64,000 nt of DNA from assembly GCA_902761375.1 (NCBI GenBank), contig CACWKB010000002.1, positions 1 through 64,000 on the forward strand. Direction: 5' to 3'. A program made the position numbers and the translations under genes. Origin of the DNA: an uncultured Ruminococcus sp. (GTDB lineage: Bacteria > Bacillota > Clostridia > Oscillospirales > Acutalibacteraceae). The notes beneath the pieces were generated by a model. It was not told the DNA's origin, made no database searches, and was given only the letters and a program-made list of their open reading frames with translations. The stretch's first letter is position 1. Each line of letters begins with the position of its first letter. Shown here piece after piece: positions 8,216 through 17,122 of this stretch.

Positions 8216-9700
8216 CTATGCCTTCTTCCATGCGGTGGGGCTGAAGAGCAGGAGCAGCGGGAACAGCTCGAGCCTGCCGGCGAGCATGTCGAACATCAGC
8301 ACGAACTTTGAGAAAATGCTCATGTCGGCGTAGTTGCCTACGGGACCCACCAGACCGAGTCCGGGACCGGTGTTGTTAAGGGTGGCGGCAACGGCGGTGA
8401 AGCTTGTCTCCACATTGCTGAACAAGCCGCCGGCGCGTTCGAGCGTGCCGTCCATCGTGATAGATACGAGTATGAAGCTCACCACGAATATGCCCGTGTA
8501 GACCACGAGATATACCGAGGTGTTGCGCATGATGTTGTGGTTGACGGGCTTGCCGTCCATCTTGACGGTCTTTACGTTGCGCGGATGCACAAGGAGCGAG
8601 ATCTCCTTGCGCGCCTCCTTGAACAGCAGGACGATACGCGCTATCTTGAAGCCGCCGCCGGTGCTGCCCGCCATCGCGCCGACGAAGGTGATCACGATTA
8701 TTATCGCCTTGCTGAGCATCGGCCAGTGGTTGACGTCGCCGATGCCGAAGCCCGTGGTGGTGATTATCGAGGAAACATAGAAGAAGCTCTGGTGGAACGC
8801 CTCTCCGGGATTGTTATTGTACAGCGGCATGATGTTGAACGCGATCGCAACGGTGCAAGCCGTGATTATGCCGAAATAGACCCACAGCTCCTCCATGCGG
8901 AACGCCTGACCGAATTTTCGGGCGATCAGCAGGATGTAGAAGCTGAAATTGACGCCGAACAGCATCATAAAGACCGCGATGACGGTCTGCAGATAGTGCG
9001 AGGAATAGGCGGCGACGTTGGCGTTGTGAATGCCGAAGCCGCCGGTGCCTGCGGTGGCGAAGCTGGTATTGAGCGCGTCAAAGACCGGCATACCGCCGAA
9101 CAGCAGGAACACGAACTCGAGCAGCGTGAGCCCGAAGTAGATGCCGTAGAGCATCGTGGCGTAGTGGCGCATTTTCGGCACCGCCTTGCCGATGATCGGA
9201 CCGGGGCTTTCAGCCCTCATCAGGAAGATGTTCTGCTGGCCGCCGAGCTTTGGAATGAGGGCGAGCAGGAACACGATAACGCCCATGCCGCCCAGCCAGT
9301 GCATCAGGCTGCGCCACAGCAGCATGCCGTGGCTGAGAGCCTCGACGTCGCGCAGGATAGTGGCTCCGGTGGTGGTGAAGCCCGAAACGGTCTCAAAGAC
9401 CGCGTCGACGAGATTGGGTATCTCGCGGCTGATCCAGAAGGGCATTGCGCCCACGACCGAGAGGAGGATCCAGCTCAGCGCGGTGGCCGCGAAGCCCGCC
9501 TTCTGATAGAGCACCATGTTTTTGGGCTTCTTTATTGTCACCGCCGCGACGCCCAAGCCGCCGCTGACGACTCCCGTCAGCAGGAAATACAGTCCCTCGT
9601 GCTCGCGGTAGATCAGGGAGGTCAGAGTGCAGAGCTGCATCGCTACAGCCTCTACAATCAGCACCCATCCCAAAATATATATAATGAGTCGCTTGTTCAT
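8216..9700 (-). CDS. trkH: Trk/Ktr-type potassium uptake protein, membrane subunit
   Basis: 494 residues with about ten to twelve hydrophobic segments. The four pore loops of the TrkH/KtrB fold are visible by their selectivity-filter glycines: FTTTGATIL, FATAGTGGFGIHN, ITTTGFGIGD and GAMAGSTGGGFKIAR. It forms the K+ channel-like translocator in the inner membrane and is gated by the RCK protein encoded immediately upstream (trkA, 9 bases away). An AAAGGTAG ribosome site precedes the ATG. TrkH and KtrB are hard to separate by eye; the double-RCK partner favours the Trk type. Confidence 0.95.
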   Translation of the reverse strand: MNKRLIIYILGWVLIVEAVAMQLCTLTSLIYREHEGLYFLLTGVVSGGLGVAAVTIKKPKNMVLYQKAGFAATALSWILLSVVGAMPFWISREIPNLVDAVFETVSGFTTTGATILRDVEALSHGMLLWRSLMHWLGGMGVIVFLLALIPKLGGQQNIFLMRAESPGPIIGKAVPKMRHYATMLYGIYFGLTLLEFVFLLFGGMPVFDALNTSFATAGTGGFGIHNANVAAYSSHYLQTVIAVFMMLFGVNFSFYILLIARKFGQAFRMEELWVYFGIITACTVAIAFNIMPLYNNNPGEAFHQSFFYVSSIITTTGFGIGDVNHWPMLSKAIIIVITFVGAMAGSTGGGFKIARIVLLFKEARKEISLLVHPRNVKTVKMDGKPVNHNIMRNTSVYLVVYTGIFVVSFILVSITMDGTLERAGGLFSNVETSFTAVAATLNNTGPGLGLVGPVGNYADMSIFSKFVLMFDMLAGRLELFPLLLLFSPTAWKKA

Positions 9701-9709
9701 AAAGATACG

Positions 9710-11065
9710 CTACCTTTTGAGAATGTCGTCCAAATCGCTGAGCCCCTTGTGCTTTGTGATGATTATGACTGCGTCGTCGGGCTGGATGACATCGCTGCCC
9801 TGGGGGATTATCATTTTGTTTTTGCGGCTTATGCAGATGATCTGCAGCTCGTCCTTCAGGTCGAGCTGAGACAGCGGCACGTTCAAAAGCTTCGAGCTGC
9901 GCCTTGCGCGGAACTCAAGCGCCTCGACCCTGTCCTCGTTGAGCTTGTACAGGGTCTCGACGTTGCTGCCCATCGAATTTTGCATCGCGCGGATGTAGCG
10001 CGCAATATATTCGCCCGTCAGCATCTTGGGGTTGATCACGCAGCCGAGGCCGAGCTTGTCGATTATCGTGTCAAAGGAGGAGTTGTTGACCTTGGTGATC
10101 ACCTTGGCGTTCGACACGCTCTGGATGTAGAGCGAGATCAGGATGTTCTCCTCGTCGTAATCCATCAGCGCGGCTACGCCGTCGACGTGCTCGACGCCCT
10201 CGCTGAGCAGCAGCTCCTGATCCATGCAGTCGCCGTGGATGATGACCGCATCGGGCAGCGCGTGGCTCAGCTCCTGACAGCGCTTCTCGTTATGCTCTAC
10301 GATCTTTACGCCGATGCCGGATTTTATCAGCCTCTGCGCCAGGTAATATGATACCTTGCCGCCGCCGAGGAGCATCACGGCGCGGCTGCGCCCGATGTTG
10401 ATGTTGGTTTTTTTGAAGAATTTTGCGGCGGTCTCGGGCTTTGAGACTATCGAGACCTTGTCGCCGGCGCGGATCACAAAGTCACCGTTGGGGATGAACA
10501 CATCCCTGCCGCGCTCGACGGTGCAGATTCGCACCTTGCCCTTGAGTATGTCGATCTTGCTGATCGGCTTGTCGACGATCACGGAATTTTCGGGGATCGC
10601 CACCTTGATGAGCTCGACCGTGCCCTTGGCGAAGCTGTCGATCTCGAGTGCGCCCGAAAAGCGCATCAGGCGGCTGATCTCGATCGCCTCGGTCAGCTCG
10701 GGGTTGATCGACATCGAAAGCCCGAGGTGATCCTTGACCCTGTAGAGGTCTCCGAGATATTCGGGGCTGCGCACGCGCGCGATGGTGTGGGCGGTTCCGG
10801 CGGTGCGCGCCATCAGGCAAGCGTAGATGTTGACCTCGTCGCGGGCGGTAGCCGCAATCAGCAGGTCGGCGTCGGGAGCGCCTGCCTCGTCGAGAGTTTC
10901 GTAAACAGCGCCGTTGCCCTCGATGCCCAAAACATCAAGCGACTCCGAGAGCCGCGTTACCGCCTCGCGGTTGATATCAACGACGGAGATGTCATGTCCT
11001 TCGGAATTAAGCTGGGTAGCGATGGAGGTTCCCACCTTGCCGCAGCCTACAATTACTATGTTCAT
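9710..11065 (-). CDS. trkA: Trk potassium uptake regulatory protein with two RCK domains
   Basis: 451 residues built from two TrkA-N/TrkA-C units. The first Rossmann motif is IVGCGKVGTSIA at residues 4-15; the second begins with AVMLLGGGKVSYYLA near residue 228. The domains bind NAD(H) or adenine nucleotides and gate TrkH from the cytoplasmic side. It is the first gene of the trkA-trkH-apbE set; the region upstream to 11310 is shared with the divergent deaminase gene. Confidence 0.96.
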   Translation of the reverse strand: MNIVIVGCGKVGTSIATQLNSEGHDISVVDINREAVTRLSESLDVLGIEGNGAVYETLDEAGAPDADLLIAATARDEVNIYACLMARTAGTAHTIARVRSPEYLGDLYRVKDHLGLSMSINPELTEAIEISRLMRFSGALEIDSFAKGTVELIKVAIPENSVIVDKPISKIDILKGKVRICTVERGRDVFIPNGDFVIRAGDKVSIVSKPETAAKFFKKTNINIGRSRAVMLLGGGKVSYYLAQRLIKSGIGVKIVEHNEKRCQELSHALPDAVIIHGDCMDQELLLSEGVEHVDGVAALMDYDEENILISLYIQSVSNAKVITKVNNSSFDTIIDKLGLGCVINPKMLTGEYIARYIRAMQNSMGSNVETLYKLNEDRVEALEFRARRSSKLLNVPLSQLDLKDELQIICISRKNKMIIPQGSDVIQPDDAVIIITKHKGLSDLDDILKR

Positions 11066-11310
11066 AAATCCCCCAAATTATCAGGCAATTGTCGGGAGCG
11101 CCTCAAAGCGATACCTCCCGCATTTTATACATAGAAATGATACACCAATTCCGTCGAAAAATCAATATATTAAGAAAAAAAGTTCCGATTTATTCCGCGC
11201 CGCGCTTTTATTTTCAGCGGCAATATGATATAATTGTCACAAAGATATTTTGTTTTTCAAGCAAACAGATCATATATGAGGAAAAATCGCTTATCAATGA
11301 GGTGACGGAT

Positions 11311-11790
11311 ATGAAACGCGACGGTTATATTTCATGGGACGAATACTTTATGGGGGTCGCTCTGCTCGCCGCAAAGCGCAGCAAGGATCCCAACACTCAG
11401 GTCGGGGCGTGCATAGTTGACAGCAACAACATCATCCTCTCGACCGGCTACAACGGCTTTCCCTACGGCTGCTCGGACGACGTTTACCCGTGGGAGCGCG
11501 AGGGCTCGGACACCAAGTACAACTATGTCGTCCACGCCGAGCTCAACGCCGTTCTGAACGCGCGCGGCAAGGACCTGAAGGGCTCGCGGCTGTATGTCGA
11601 CCTTTTTCCGTGCAACGAGTGCGCCAAGGCGATCATCCAGTCGGGCATCGCCGAGGTGGTCTACCTCTACGATAAGTACGCCGATTCTCAGGCGACGGTC
11701 GCCTCAAAGAAAATGCTGTCCTCGGCAGGGGTGAAGCTGAGGCAGTTCACGCCCTCGATGGACAGCATCGTGCTGGATTTCAGAAAATAA
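11311..11790 (+). CDS. comEB: deoxycytidylate (dCMP) deaminase, ComEB family
   Basis: 159 residues from the ATG at 11311, which has GAGGTG 9 bases upstream; longer frames lack a ribosome site. The zinc-binding motifs VHAELNAVLNA (His75, Glu77) and PCNECAKAI (Cys101, Cys104) are those of the cytidine/deoxycytidylate deaminase fold. The enzyme converts dCMP to dUMP for dTMP synthesis; the ComEB name reflects the competence locus of Bacillus and does not imply a role in competence. TATAAT at 11229-11234 could be its -10 box, but the -35 is weak. Confidence 0.93.
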   Translation: MKRDGYISWDEYFMGVALLAAKRSKDPNTQVGACIVDSNNIILSTGYNGFPYGCSDDVYPWEREGSDTKYNYVVHAELNAVLNARGKDLKGSRLYVDLFPCNECAKAIIQSGIAEVVYLYDKYADSQATVASKKMLSSAGVKLRQFTPSMDSIVLDFRK

Positions 11791-11864
11791 TAATTAGGGT
11801 CGCTCCGCTCCGAAAATACCGATTCTGCGGGCATTACCCTAAATCAACTGCTGACATAAAAAAC

Positions 11865-11915
11865 TCGGTCGGGAGCAGAACGCATTTTTACGATGCATTC
11901 TGTCTGCCCGACCGA
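11865..11915. terminator. CGGTCGG hairpin, copy 2
   Basis: An imperfect hairpin with outer stem TCGGTCGGG/CCCGACCGA and inner GCAT/ATGC, followed by TTTTTTAATTTTTT. It lies between the convergent deaminase and wall-hydrolase genes and can terminate both. It is related to the hairpins at 2131, 44550 and 53043. Confidence 0.7.
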
Positions 11916-11959
11916 AATTTTTTAATTTTTTAATTATTAATTTTTATTTGTAAATTGCT

Positions 11960-13690
11960 TTACCATCTTTCCTTGAGCTGAGCTCTCGTCGATTTTCTCT
12001 TTCTTCCGGCATGAGCCATGCGGTTGCGCTTTCTGTCGACGACGATGAACACAACGGCGGTCACGCCGAGGATCACGGCTACGAGCACGAACCAAAGTCC
12101 GATGTTGGCGCTTCTCTTGACCTTTGCGGCGGTCGCTGCGCTGATGGCTGCGGTGCTCTTGGAGAGAGCGTTCTCGGTGGTCTTGTTGGCGGTGCCTACT
12201 GCTGCGGCAGCCTTGTCAGCCTCGCTGACGGAGTCGTTTGCGGACTGAACGGGAGCCTTTGCGACCGGCTGCGCCTCGCTCTTCTCGGGAACCGCGATCA
12301 TAGCCGCGCTCTGCTCGTCCTTCTCCGCCTCGGGGTTGGGATTGGCTACGGCGTCCTCGCTGAACAGCAGGGCGGCGGTGGCTTCGTCGAGCTCACCCGT
12401 CACATCCAGACCGTTGAGGAACTGGAAGGTCTTGATAGCCTCTACTGTGCGGTCGCCGAAGTAGCCGGTGGCGTCGATATTGAAGTAACCGAGGGCTGCA
12501 AGCTGAGACTGGATGTAGGACACGTTGTCGCTGTACTCGCCTTCCTCGGCGGTAACCGCGGCATCTTCCTCGGCGGTCTCGTCGGAAGCGGTCTCGTCGG
12601 AAGCAGTCTCGTCGGAAGCAGTCTCGTCGGAAGCGGTCTCGTCGGAAGCGGTCTCCTCGGATACGTTCTCCTCGGAAGCGGTCTCACTGTATTCGGGCTC
12701 TTCCTCGGCGGTCTTCTCGTTTGTCTCCTCGTATGTATCCTCATAGGACTCGTCGTCGGAGTCGTCGTAGCTATCCTCCTCGACAGCGCCCACGGGCTCC
12801 GCGCTCTTGGGCTTTGCGGCGTAGGGAGCGTCGTCGGAGTAGAGCACGTCGCGGTCGGAACCGGCGATGCCGTCGATCAGCACGCCGGCGTCAGTCTGGA
12901 ACGCGCGGTACGCCTTCTCGGTGATGTCGCCGAAGATGCCGTCGACCGCAGCGGTGTAGTAGCCTAACTCCGCAAGGCGGTTCTGGATCTTGGTAACCTC
13001 GTCGCCCGAGTCGCCGTTTCTCCAGGTGGTTTTCTTGGCTGATGAGGACTTGGAGCTCGACTTGCTGCCCGAGGATGAGCTCGAGGTGCTCGAGGGAGTC
13101 GTGCTCGAATGACCGTCGGAGTCAAAGTAGTAGGTGGTTCCGTCGATCGTGCGCGAGGTGTTGACGATGTACTCGCCGTCCTCGTAGTAATAGTAGTTGC
13201 CGTTGAAGCTCTCCCAGCCCCAGTCGGGGTAGGAGCAGGCGGTCAGCTTGAACCAGCAGTCCCAGTTGTTCCAGCCGCCGGCGCCGATCTGCTGATAGCA
13301 GACGCCGTAGTCGCTGCCGCGCGCGTCGACCTCCCAGCCGTCCTCGATGTATACGCCGACATGGTTGGGACGCGAGAGACCGAGTCCGTGTACTCTGGGG
13401 ATGCCGTCGCTGACGTAGCCCCAGTCTCTGCCGTTCGCCTTCGCGTCGGAGAGCATGTTAAGACGGTCGCCTCCGCAGTAGGACCAGATCAGTCCCGAGC
13501 AGTCGACCGCTCCGGGCTCTGTTCCGCCCCAAACGTAGCTCCATTCTTCGTAGTATGCGTTCAGCGCGTACTCTGCAAGTCCCGCGCCGGTGCTCTTAGC
13601 GCTCGCGGTCATGCCCGAGCCGAACACGCATACGCCCGAAAGGACGACGACGCTCATCGTTGCGGCGGCAAGCCGTTTTATCCTGTTCAT
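11960..13690 (-). CDS. secreted NlpC/P60 peptidoglycan hydrolase with wall-binding domains and C-terminal anchor
   Basis: 576 residues from the ATG at 13690 (GGAGGT upstream). Order: signal peptide (1-31); NlpC/P60 domain with catalytic Cys64 in AVDCSGLIW and His110 in RPNHVGVYI; a short choline-binding-like repeat (TIDGTTYYFDSDG); a Ser/Lys linker; a peptidoglycan-binding_1 domain (DEVTKIQNRLAELGYYTAAV); an acidic linker with about five ETASD repeats (12550-12660); a second peptidoglycan-binding_1 domain (YIQSQLAALGYFN); and a C-terminal membrane segment followed by a very basic tail. It should cleave peptide stems of peptidoglycan outside the cell. A C-terminal transmembrane anchor on this type of hydrolase is unusual. 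The linker repeats are nearly identical 15-bp units, so their copy number may vary between strains. Confidence 0.9.
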   Translation of the reverse strand: MNRIKRLAAATMSVVVLSGVCVFGSGMTASAKSTGAGLAEYALNAYYEEWSYVWGGTEPGAVDCSGLIWSYCGGDRLNMLSDAKANGRDWGYVSDGIPRVHGLGLSRPNHVGVYIEDGWEVDARGSDYGVCYQQIGAGGWNNWDCWFKLTACSYPDWGWESFNGNYYYYEDGEYIVNTSRTIDGTTYYFDSDGHSSTTPSSTSSSSSGSKSSSKSSSAKKTTWRNGDSGDEVTKIQNRLAELGYYTAAVDGIFGDITEKAYRAFQTDAGVLIDGIAGSDRDVLYSDDAPYAAKPKSAEPVGAVEEDSYDDSDDESYEDTYEETNEKTAEEEPEYSETASEENVSEETASDETASDETASDETASDETASDETAEEDAAVTAEEGEYSDNVSYIQSQLAALGYFNIDATGYFGDRTVEAIKTFQFLNGLDVTGELDEATAALLFSEDAVANPNPEAEKDEQSAAMIAVPEKSEAQPVAKAPVQSANDSVSEADKAAAAVGTANKTTENALSKSTAAISAATAAKVKRSANIGLWFVLVAVILGVTAVVFIVVDRKRNRMAHAGRKRKSTRAQLKERW

Positions 13691-14004
13691 CTTGATAATA
13701 CCTCCGTTTCCACAAGCCGAAAACATCAGCCGATCCCCCGAAAACACTTCCGAAAGATTACAAACGCAGACAGCTTGTTAACAAATTTGTAACAATTATA
13801 GCAGATTCGTTTCCAAAAATCAACCCTTTTACGGAAATTTTTTTCACAGCCGGAAAAATCGCGGGATAAAAACTGACAATAATTCCTATTCGGAAAAATA
13901 GAGCGAAAAAGGTTACAAATTCGGAATATCTTGGAAATTCATGTCTTTTTGTGCTCGCCTGCGGCTGAATCGAAAATTATTTATGACAATTTTGTTATAC
14001 TGTC

Positions 14005-14033
14005 TTGACAATTATTGGCACTCATGCTAACAT
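14005..14033 (+). promoter_or_regulatory. sigma-A-type promoter for the small DUF6514-like gene
   Basis: TTGACA at 14005-14010, a 17-base spacer and TAACAT at 14028-14033, about 40 bases upstream of the start. The rest of 13691-14062 is AT-rich with no gene seen; it must also hold the promoter of the wall hydrolase. Confidence 0.65.
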
Positions 14034-14074
14034 CATTTGTGCAATAATTTCACATACATGAGGTGGAATTGAGG

Positions 14075-14287
14075 GTGTATGTATTGATTGAAGAGAAGGA
14101 TGCGGACGGATCGCCGTCATACGGCTTCGCGCGCGTCGGCACGGGCGGCGAGGTCTGCGAGTATCCCTGCCTGAACGAAAGAAAAGAGAGCGTAGAGGAG
14201 CTGGTGCTGCTGCTCAATGAGCTTGAGCCCGACCCGGTTCATCTGGATGATATCGTTGACGACTATCTGACGGATTTTGACATTTAG
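14075..14287 (+). CDS. small DUF6514-like protein
   Basis: 70 residues if translation starts at GTG 14075, 8 bases after GAGGTGG; an alternative GTG at 14063 overlaps that ribosome site and is less likely. The sequence is acidic, with a YGF strand and an ending of the type VHLDDIVDDYLTD. This pattern resembles the small DUF6514 proteins of Clostridia, whose function is unknown. It has its own promoter. The family assignment is from memory of the pattern and is moderate. Confidence 0.65.
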   Translation: MYVLIEEKDADGSPSYGFARVGTGGEVCEYPCLNERKESVEELVLLLNELEPDPVHLDDIVDDYLTDFDI

Positions 14288-14445
14288 GGAACTCATTCCC
14301 GCGCAAAGGCGGCTTTACGGCGGAATTTTTATTTTTTCCTCTTTTATATCGTGAGCGTTTATGATATAATCATAACAGAGCTGAAAAACAACGCCGCAAG
14401 ACCCGAAAACGGTCGCTTTGGCAACGAAAAAAGGGGTGGTGCCAT

Positions 14446-15312
14446 ATGATCTGCAATCTTTGTCCGCGAAAATGCAACGCCGTGCGCAACGAGTATTCCG
14501 GCAGCGGCTTTTGCGGAATGGGCACGCTGCCCGTGGTGGCGCGCGTCGCGCCGCATTTCGGCGAGGAGCCGTGCATCAGCGGCAGCCGCGGCAGCGGAGC
14601 CGTGTTCTTTTCGGGCTGCACCATGAGGTGCCTCTACTGCCAGAATTACGAGATATCCGCGCTGAATCAGGGCAGGACGATCACTCCGGCGCAGCTTGCG
14701 GACTGCTACAAAAGGCTCGAGAGCCGGGGCGTCCACAACATCAATCTGGTGACCGCCGATCATTTTGTGCCCGCCGTGGTCGAGAGCTTCAAGATATACC
14801 GGCCTAAGCTGCCGGTCGTGTACAACTGCTCGGGCTATACCTCGCCGCGCACGCTGAGTATGCTCGACGGATATGTGGATATTTACCTGCCGGATTTCAA
14901 GTACGCCGACGACAAGCTCGCCGAGAGGCTGTCGAACGCTCCGAACTACAGGAACACCGCGCTCGCCGCGATCAGGGAGATGCTGTTCCAGACCGGCGAG
15001 CCGCAGTACGACGCCGACGGGATGATGACGCGCGGAGTGATAGTGCGCCATCTGGTGCTTCCGGCGCACACCCGGAACAGCATATCGGCGCTTCAGGATC
15101 TGGCGACGGACTTCGGCAGCGGGATCCTCGTCAGTCTCATGTGCCAGTATGTGCCGTGGGGAGAGGCAAAGAACGACCCCAAGCTCGGCCGCAGGATCAC
15201 GCGCAGAGAGTACGACAAGGTCAAGGCGGCGCTGTATTCGCTGGGCTTGGACGGCTTTACTCAGGATCTTTCCTCGGCTGATGAGGATTATATACCCGAG
15301 TGGGATTTTTAA
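14446..15312 (+). CDS. PflX-type radical SAM protein (COG1313)
   Basis: 288 residues. The radical-SAM cluster motif is CTMRCLYC (Cys58, Cys62, Cys65), preceded by an N-terminal cysteine set (CNLCPRKC) that probably binds a further metal centre. The architecture matches the PflX/COG1313 group related to pyruvate formate-lyase activating enzymes, but no glycyl-radical enzyme is nearby, so the substrate is unknown. A G-rich site (AAAAGGGGTGG) precedes the ATG. The downstream lipoprotein gene starts 12 bases after the stop. Confidence 0.88.
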   Translation: MICNLCPRKCNAVRNEYSGSGFCGMGTLPVVARVAPHFGEEPCISGSRGSGAVFFSGCTMRCLYCQNYEISALNQGRTITPAQLADCYKRLESRGVHNINLVTADHFVPAVVESFKIYRPKLPVVYNCSGYTSPRTLSMLDGYVDIYLPDFKYADDKLAERLSNAPNYRNTALAAIREMLFQTGEPQYDADGMMTRGVIVRHLVLPAHTRNSISALQDLATDFGSGILVSLMCQYVPWGEAKNDPKLGRRITRREYDKVKAALYSLGLDGFTQDLSSADEDYIPEWDF

Positions 15313-15324
15313 AAGGTGATTGAA

Positions 15325-16038
15325 ATGAGAAAAAACAGGATCATTTCTTTGATATTATGCTTAGTGTTAGGAGGATTGGCTGTGTTTGGTTTCTGCGGCT
15401 GCGGCAAAAAATACAACGTGGATTACGAGGGACAGAAGAGCTTTTACAAGGGCGCGCGCGACAGCTACAGAGAGGGCGAGCGGGTAAGGATGTACTATTT
15501 CATGATAGCCACCGATACCGACTACTCGTTTTTCCTCGACGGCGAGCGTCTCAACCCCGCTTATGACGAGCGCAAGGGCTATATCATCGAGTTCACGATG
15601 CCGGCTCACGACGTAAAGCTCATATGCGAATCCAAAAATTCGATGCTCGTGCTTGAAGCCGAGCCCGTGCTGCTGGTCGATTACTACGACGCCGTGACCG
15701 GCACCGACGGCTATGATTCCTCACAGGAGCTCACGCTGTCCGAGCTGCCCGACGGAACGTATCAGGTCGATGTTTACCGCACAGGCAGAGACGAGGACAG
15801 CCACGAGAGCTTCACCGTTCCCGAGGAGGCAAAGACGCGCTGCTATGAGCTGATAGAAAAATACAATATGCGCAATTGGGACAAATACCCCGACGATCCG
15901 CTTGACGGCGGCATCACCGCCGTAAAATTCCGCGATACCGACGGAAGCTATATCCGCGTTTCGACCGATCAAATGCCCGACGGCGGAACCGGAATGATGT
16001 CCGATATCGCCTCGGTCATGAGGGAGTATATCGGTTGA
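15325..16038 (+). CDS. putative lipoprotein, function unknown
   Basis: 237 residues from the ATG at 15325, with AGGTG 7 bases upstream. A hydrophobic signal of about 25 residues ends in FGFCGCGKK, which suggests lipidation although the lipobox is poor. The mature part has a segment resembling cell-surface repeat folds (YFMIATDTDYSFFLDGERL) and a C-terminal region with YPDDPLDGGITAVKFRDTDG. I do not recognise a family. It is probably co-transcribed with the radical SAM gene. Confidence 0.7.
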   Translation: MRKNRIISLILCLVLGGLAVFGFCGCGKKYNVDYEGQKSFYKGARDSYREGERVRMYYFMIATDTDYSFFLDGERLNPAYDERKGYIIEFTMPAHDVKLICESKNSMLVLEAEPVLLVDYYDAVTGTDGYDSSQELTLSELPDGTYQVDVYRTGRDEDSHESFTVPEEAKTRCYELIEKYNMRNWDKYPDDPLDGGITAVKFRDTDGSYIRVSTDQMPDGGTGMMSDIASVMREYIG

Positions 16039-16045
16039 AGCGGTT

Positions 16046-16152
16046 AGCGGTCAGAAGTGAGAAGCGAGAAGTGAGAAGTAGGAGAAGAATAGTAGGGGTC
16101 GGTCTCGACCGACCCGGAACCGACGTTGCCTTCAAGTCCGATCTTTCGGCAG
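16046..16152 (+). repeat. GAGAAGT heptamer array joined to dispersed PAL core
   Basis: 16046-16082 is an array of degenerate 7-bp units (GAGAAGT/GAGAAGC). It runs into the palindromic core GTAGGGGTCGGTCTCGACCG and CCGGAACCGACGTTGCC to about 16152. Related cores occur at 41291, 53163 and 61981. Confidence 0.8.
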
Positions 16153-16156
16153 CAGC

Positions 16157-16187
16157 AAAAGCCTCCTTTGTTAAAGGAGGCTTTTTT
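16157..16187 (+). terminator. hairpin with T-run after the lipoprotein gene
   Basis: GCCTCCTTT and AAAGGAGGC form a 9-bp stem followed by six Ts, directly after the PAL core. A copy of the stem without the T-run lies at about 62068-62090, next to another PAL core, so the hairpin is part of the repeat family. Confidence 0.65.
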
Positions 16188-16212
16188 GCTGTAACCGAAC
16201 GTCGGGCTTACT

Positions 16213-16250
16213 GCCCCTAATCCCTAACCCCTAACCCCTAACCCCTAATA
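16213..16250 (-). repeat. CCCTAAC heptamer array
   Basis: Five consecutive 7-bp units (CCCTAAT, then CCCTAAC three times, then CCCTAAT). The minus strand has five runs of three or more guanines in TTAGGGG spacing, so it could form a G-quadruplex. Confidence 0.8.
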
Positions 16251-16254
16251 ATAA

Positions 16255-16288
16255 AACGCCTATGCCTGAAAATTCAAGCATAGGCGTT
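16255..16288 (-). terminator. terminator of the fab/acc operon
   Basis: AACGCCTATGC and GCATAGGCGTT form an 11-bp stem just past the accA stop; on the minus strand it is followed by TTTATTATTA. Confidence 0.8.
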
Positions 16289-16297
16289 AATCTTTAA

Positions 16298-17122
16298 TTA
16301 TCCTATCGCTCCGATCCTGCGGAAGCGTGCGTAGCGCTGTTCGGTTAGCTCGGCGGTGTCGAGCGCGAGGTTTTTCTCGAAGGTGCGGCTGACGAGGAGC
16401 TTAAGACTCTCGAACATCGCCTGATCGTCGGCTCTCGGCTGGCGGATGATACGCTCGATCACGCGGAGGTCAAACAGATCCTGCGCGGTCATCCTGAGCG
16501 CTTCGGCGGCCTGGGGAGCTTTTGAGCTGTCCTTCCAGAGTATCGAGGCGCAGCCCTCGGGCGAAATGACCGAGTAGACCGAATTTTCGAGCATCCAGAC
16601 CTCGTCGGCGACCGCCAGCGCAAGCGCGCCGCCGCTGCCGCCCTCGCCGATAACTATCGTCAGCACAGGGGTCTTGAGCGTCATCATCTCCATCAGGTTT
16701 TCGGCTATAGCCTGACCCTGGCCGCGCTCCTCGGCGCCGATGCCGGGGTATGCGCCGCTGGTGTCGACCAGACAGAGCACCGGGCGATGAAATTTCTCCG
16801 CCTGCTTCATCAGCCTGAGCGCCTTGCGGTAGCCCTCGGGATGAGCCTGACCGAAGTTGCGCTCGACGCGCTCCTTGGTGTTTCTGCCCTTCTCGATGCC
16901 GATTATGGTCACGGGCGTGTCGTACAGCATCGCAATGCCGCCGACGACCGCCTTGTCGTCCGAAAACCGCCTGTCGCCGTGCAGCTCGATGAAGCTGTCG
17001 CCGAACATTTTAGATATATAGTCAACGGCTGTCAGCTTTTTGCTGTCGCGCGCCGCCATGACCTTTTCATATGCCGGAAAGCTTTCCTTTTCCTTGTCCT
17101 TTTCCTTCGCCGCGTTAGACAT
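16298..17122 (-). CDS. accA: acetyl-CoA carboxylase carboxyltransferase subunit alpha
   Basis: 274 residues. Crotonase-like carboxyltransferase fold with the glycine-rich IVIGEGGSGGALALAVAD and the SPEGCASILW block typical of AccA. With AccD it transfers carboxybiotin's CO2 to acetyl-CoA to make malonyl-CoA. It is the last gene of the operon; its ATG overlaps the accD stop by one base (TAATG), which fits equal translation of the two subunits. It is shorter than the E. coli protein (319), as is usual for Firmicutes. Confidence 0.97.
   Translation of the reverse strand: MSNAAKEKDKEKESFPAYEKVMAARDSKKLTAVDYISKMFGDSFIELHGDRRFSDDKAVVGGIAMLYDTPVTIIGIEKGRNTKERVERNFGQAHPEGYRKALRLMKQAEKFHRPVLCLVDTSGAYPGIGAEERGQGQAIAENLMEMMTLKTPVLTIVIGEGGSGGALALAVADEVWMLENSVYSVISPEGCASILWKDSSKAPQAAEALRMTAQDLFDLRVIERIIRQPRADDQAMFESLKLLVSRTFEKNLALDTAELTEQRYARFRRIGAIG

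Noticed and set aside
8537..10351. 604-codon plus-strand frame opposite trkH and trkA
   Set aside because: It spans two well-supported minus-strand genes and reads as His/Glu/Arg/Asp-rich shadow sequence without motifs.
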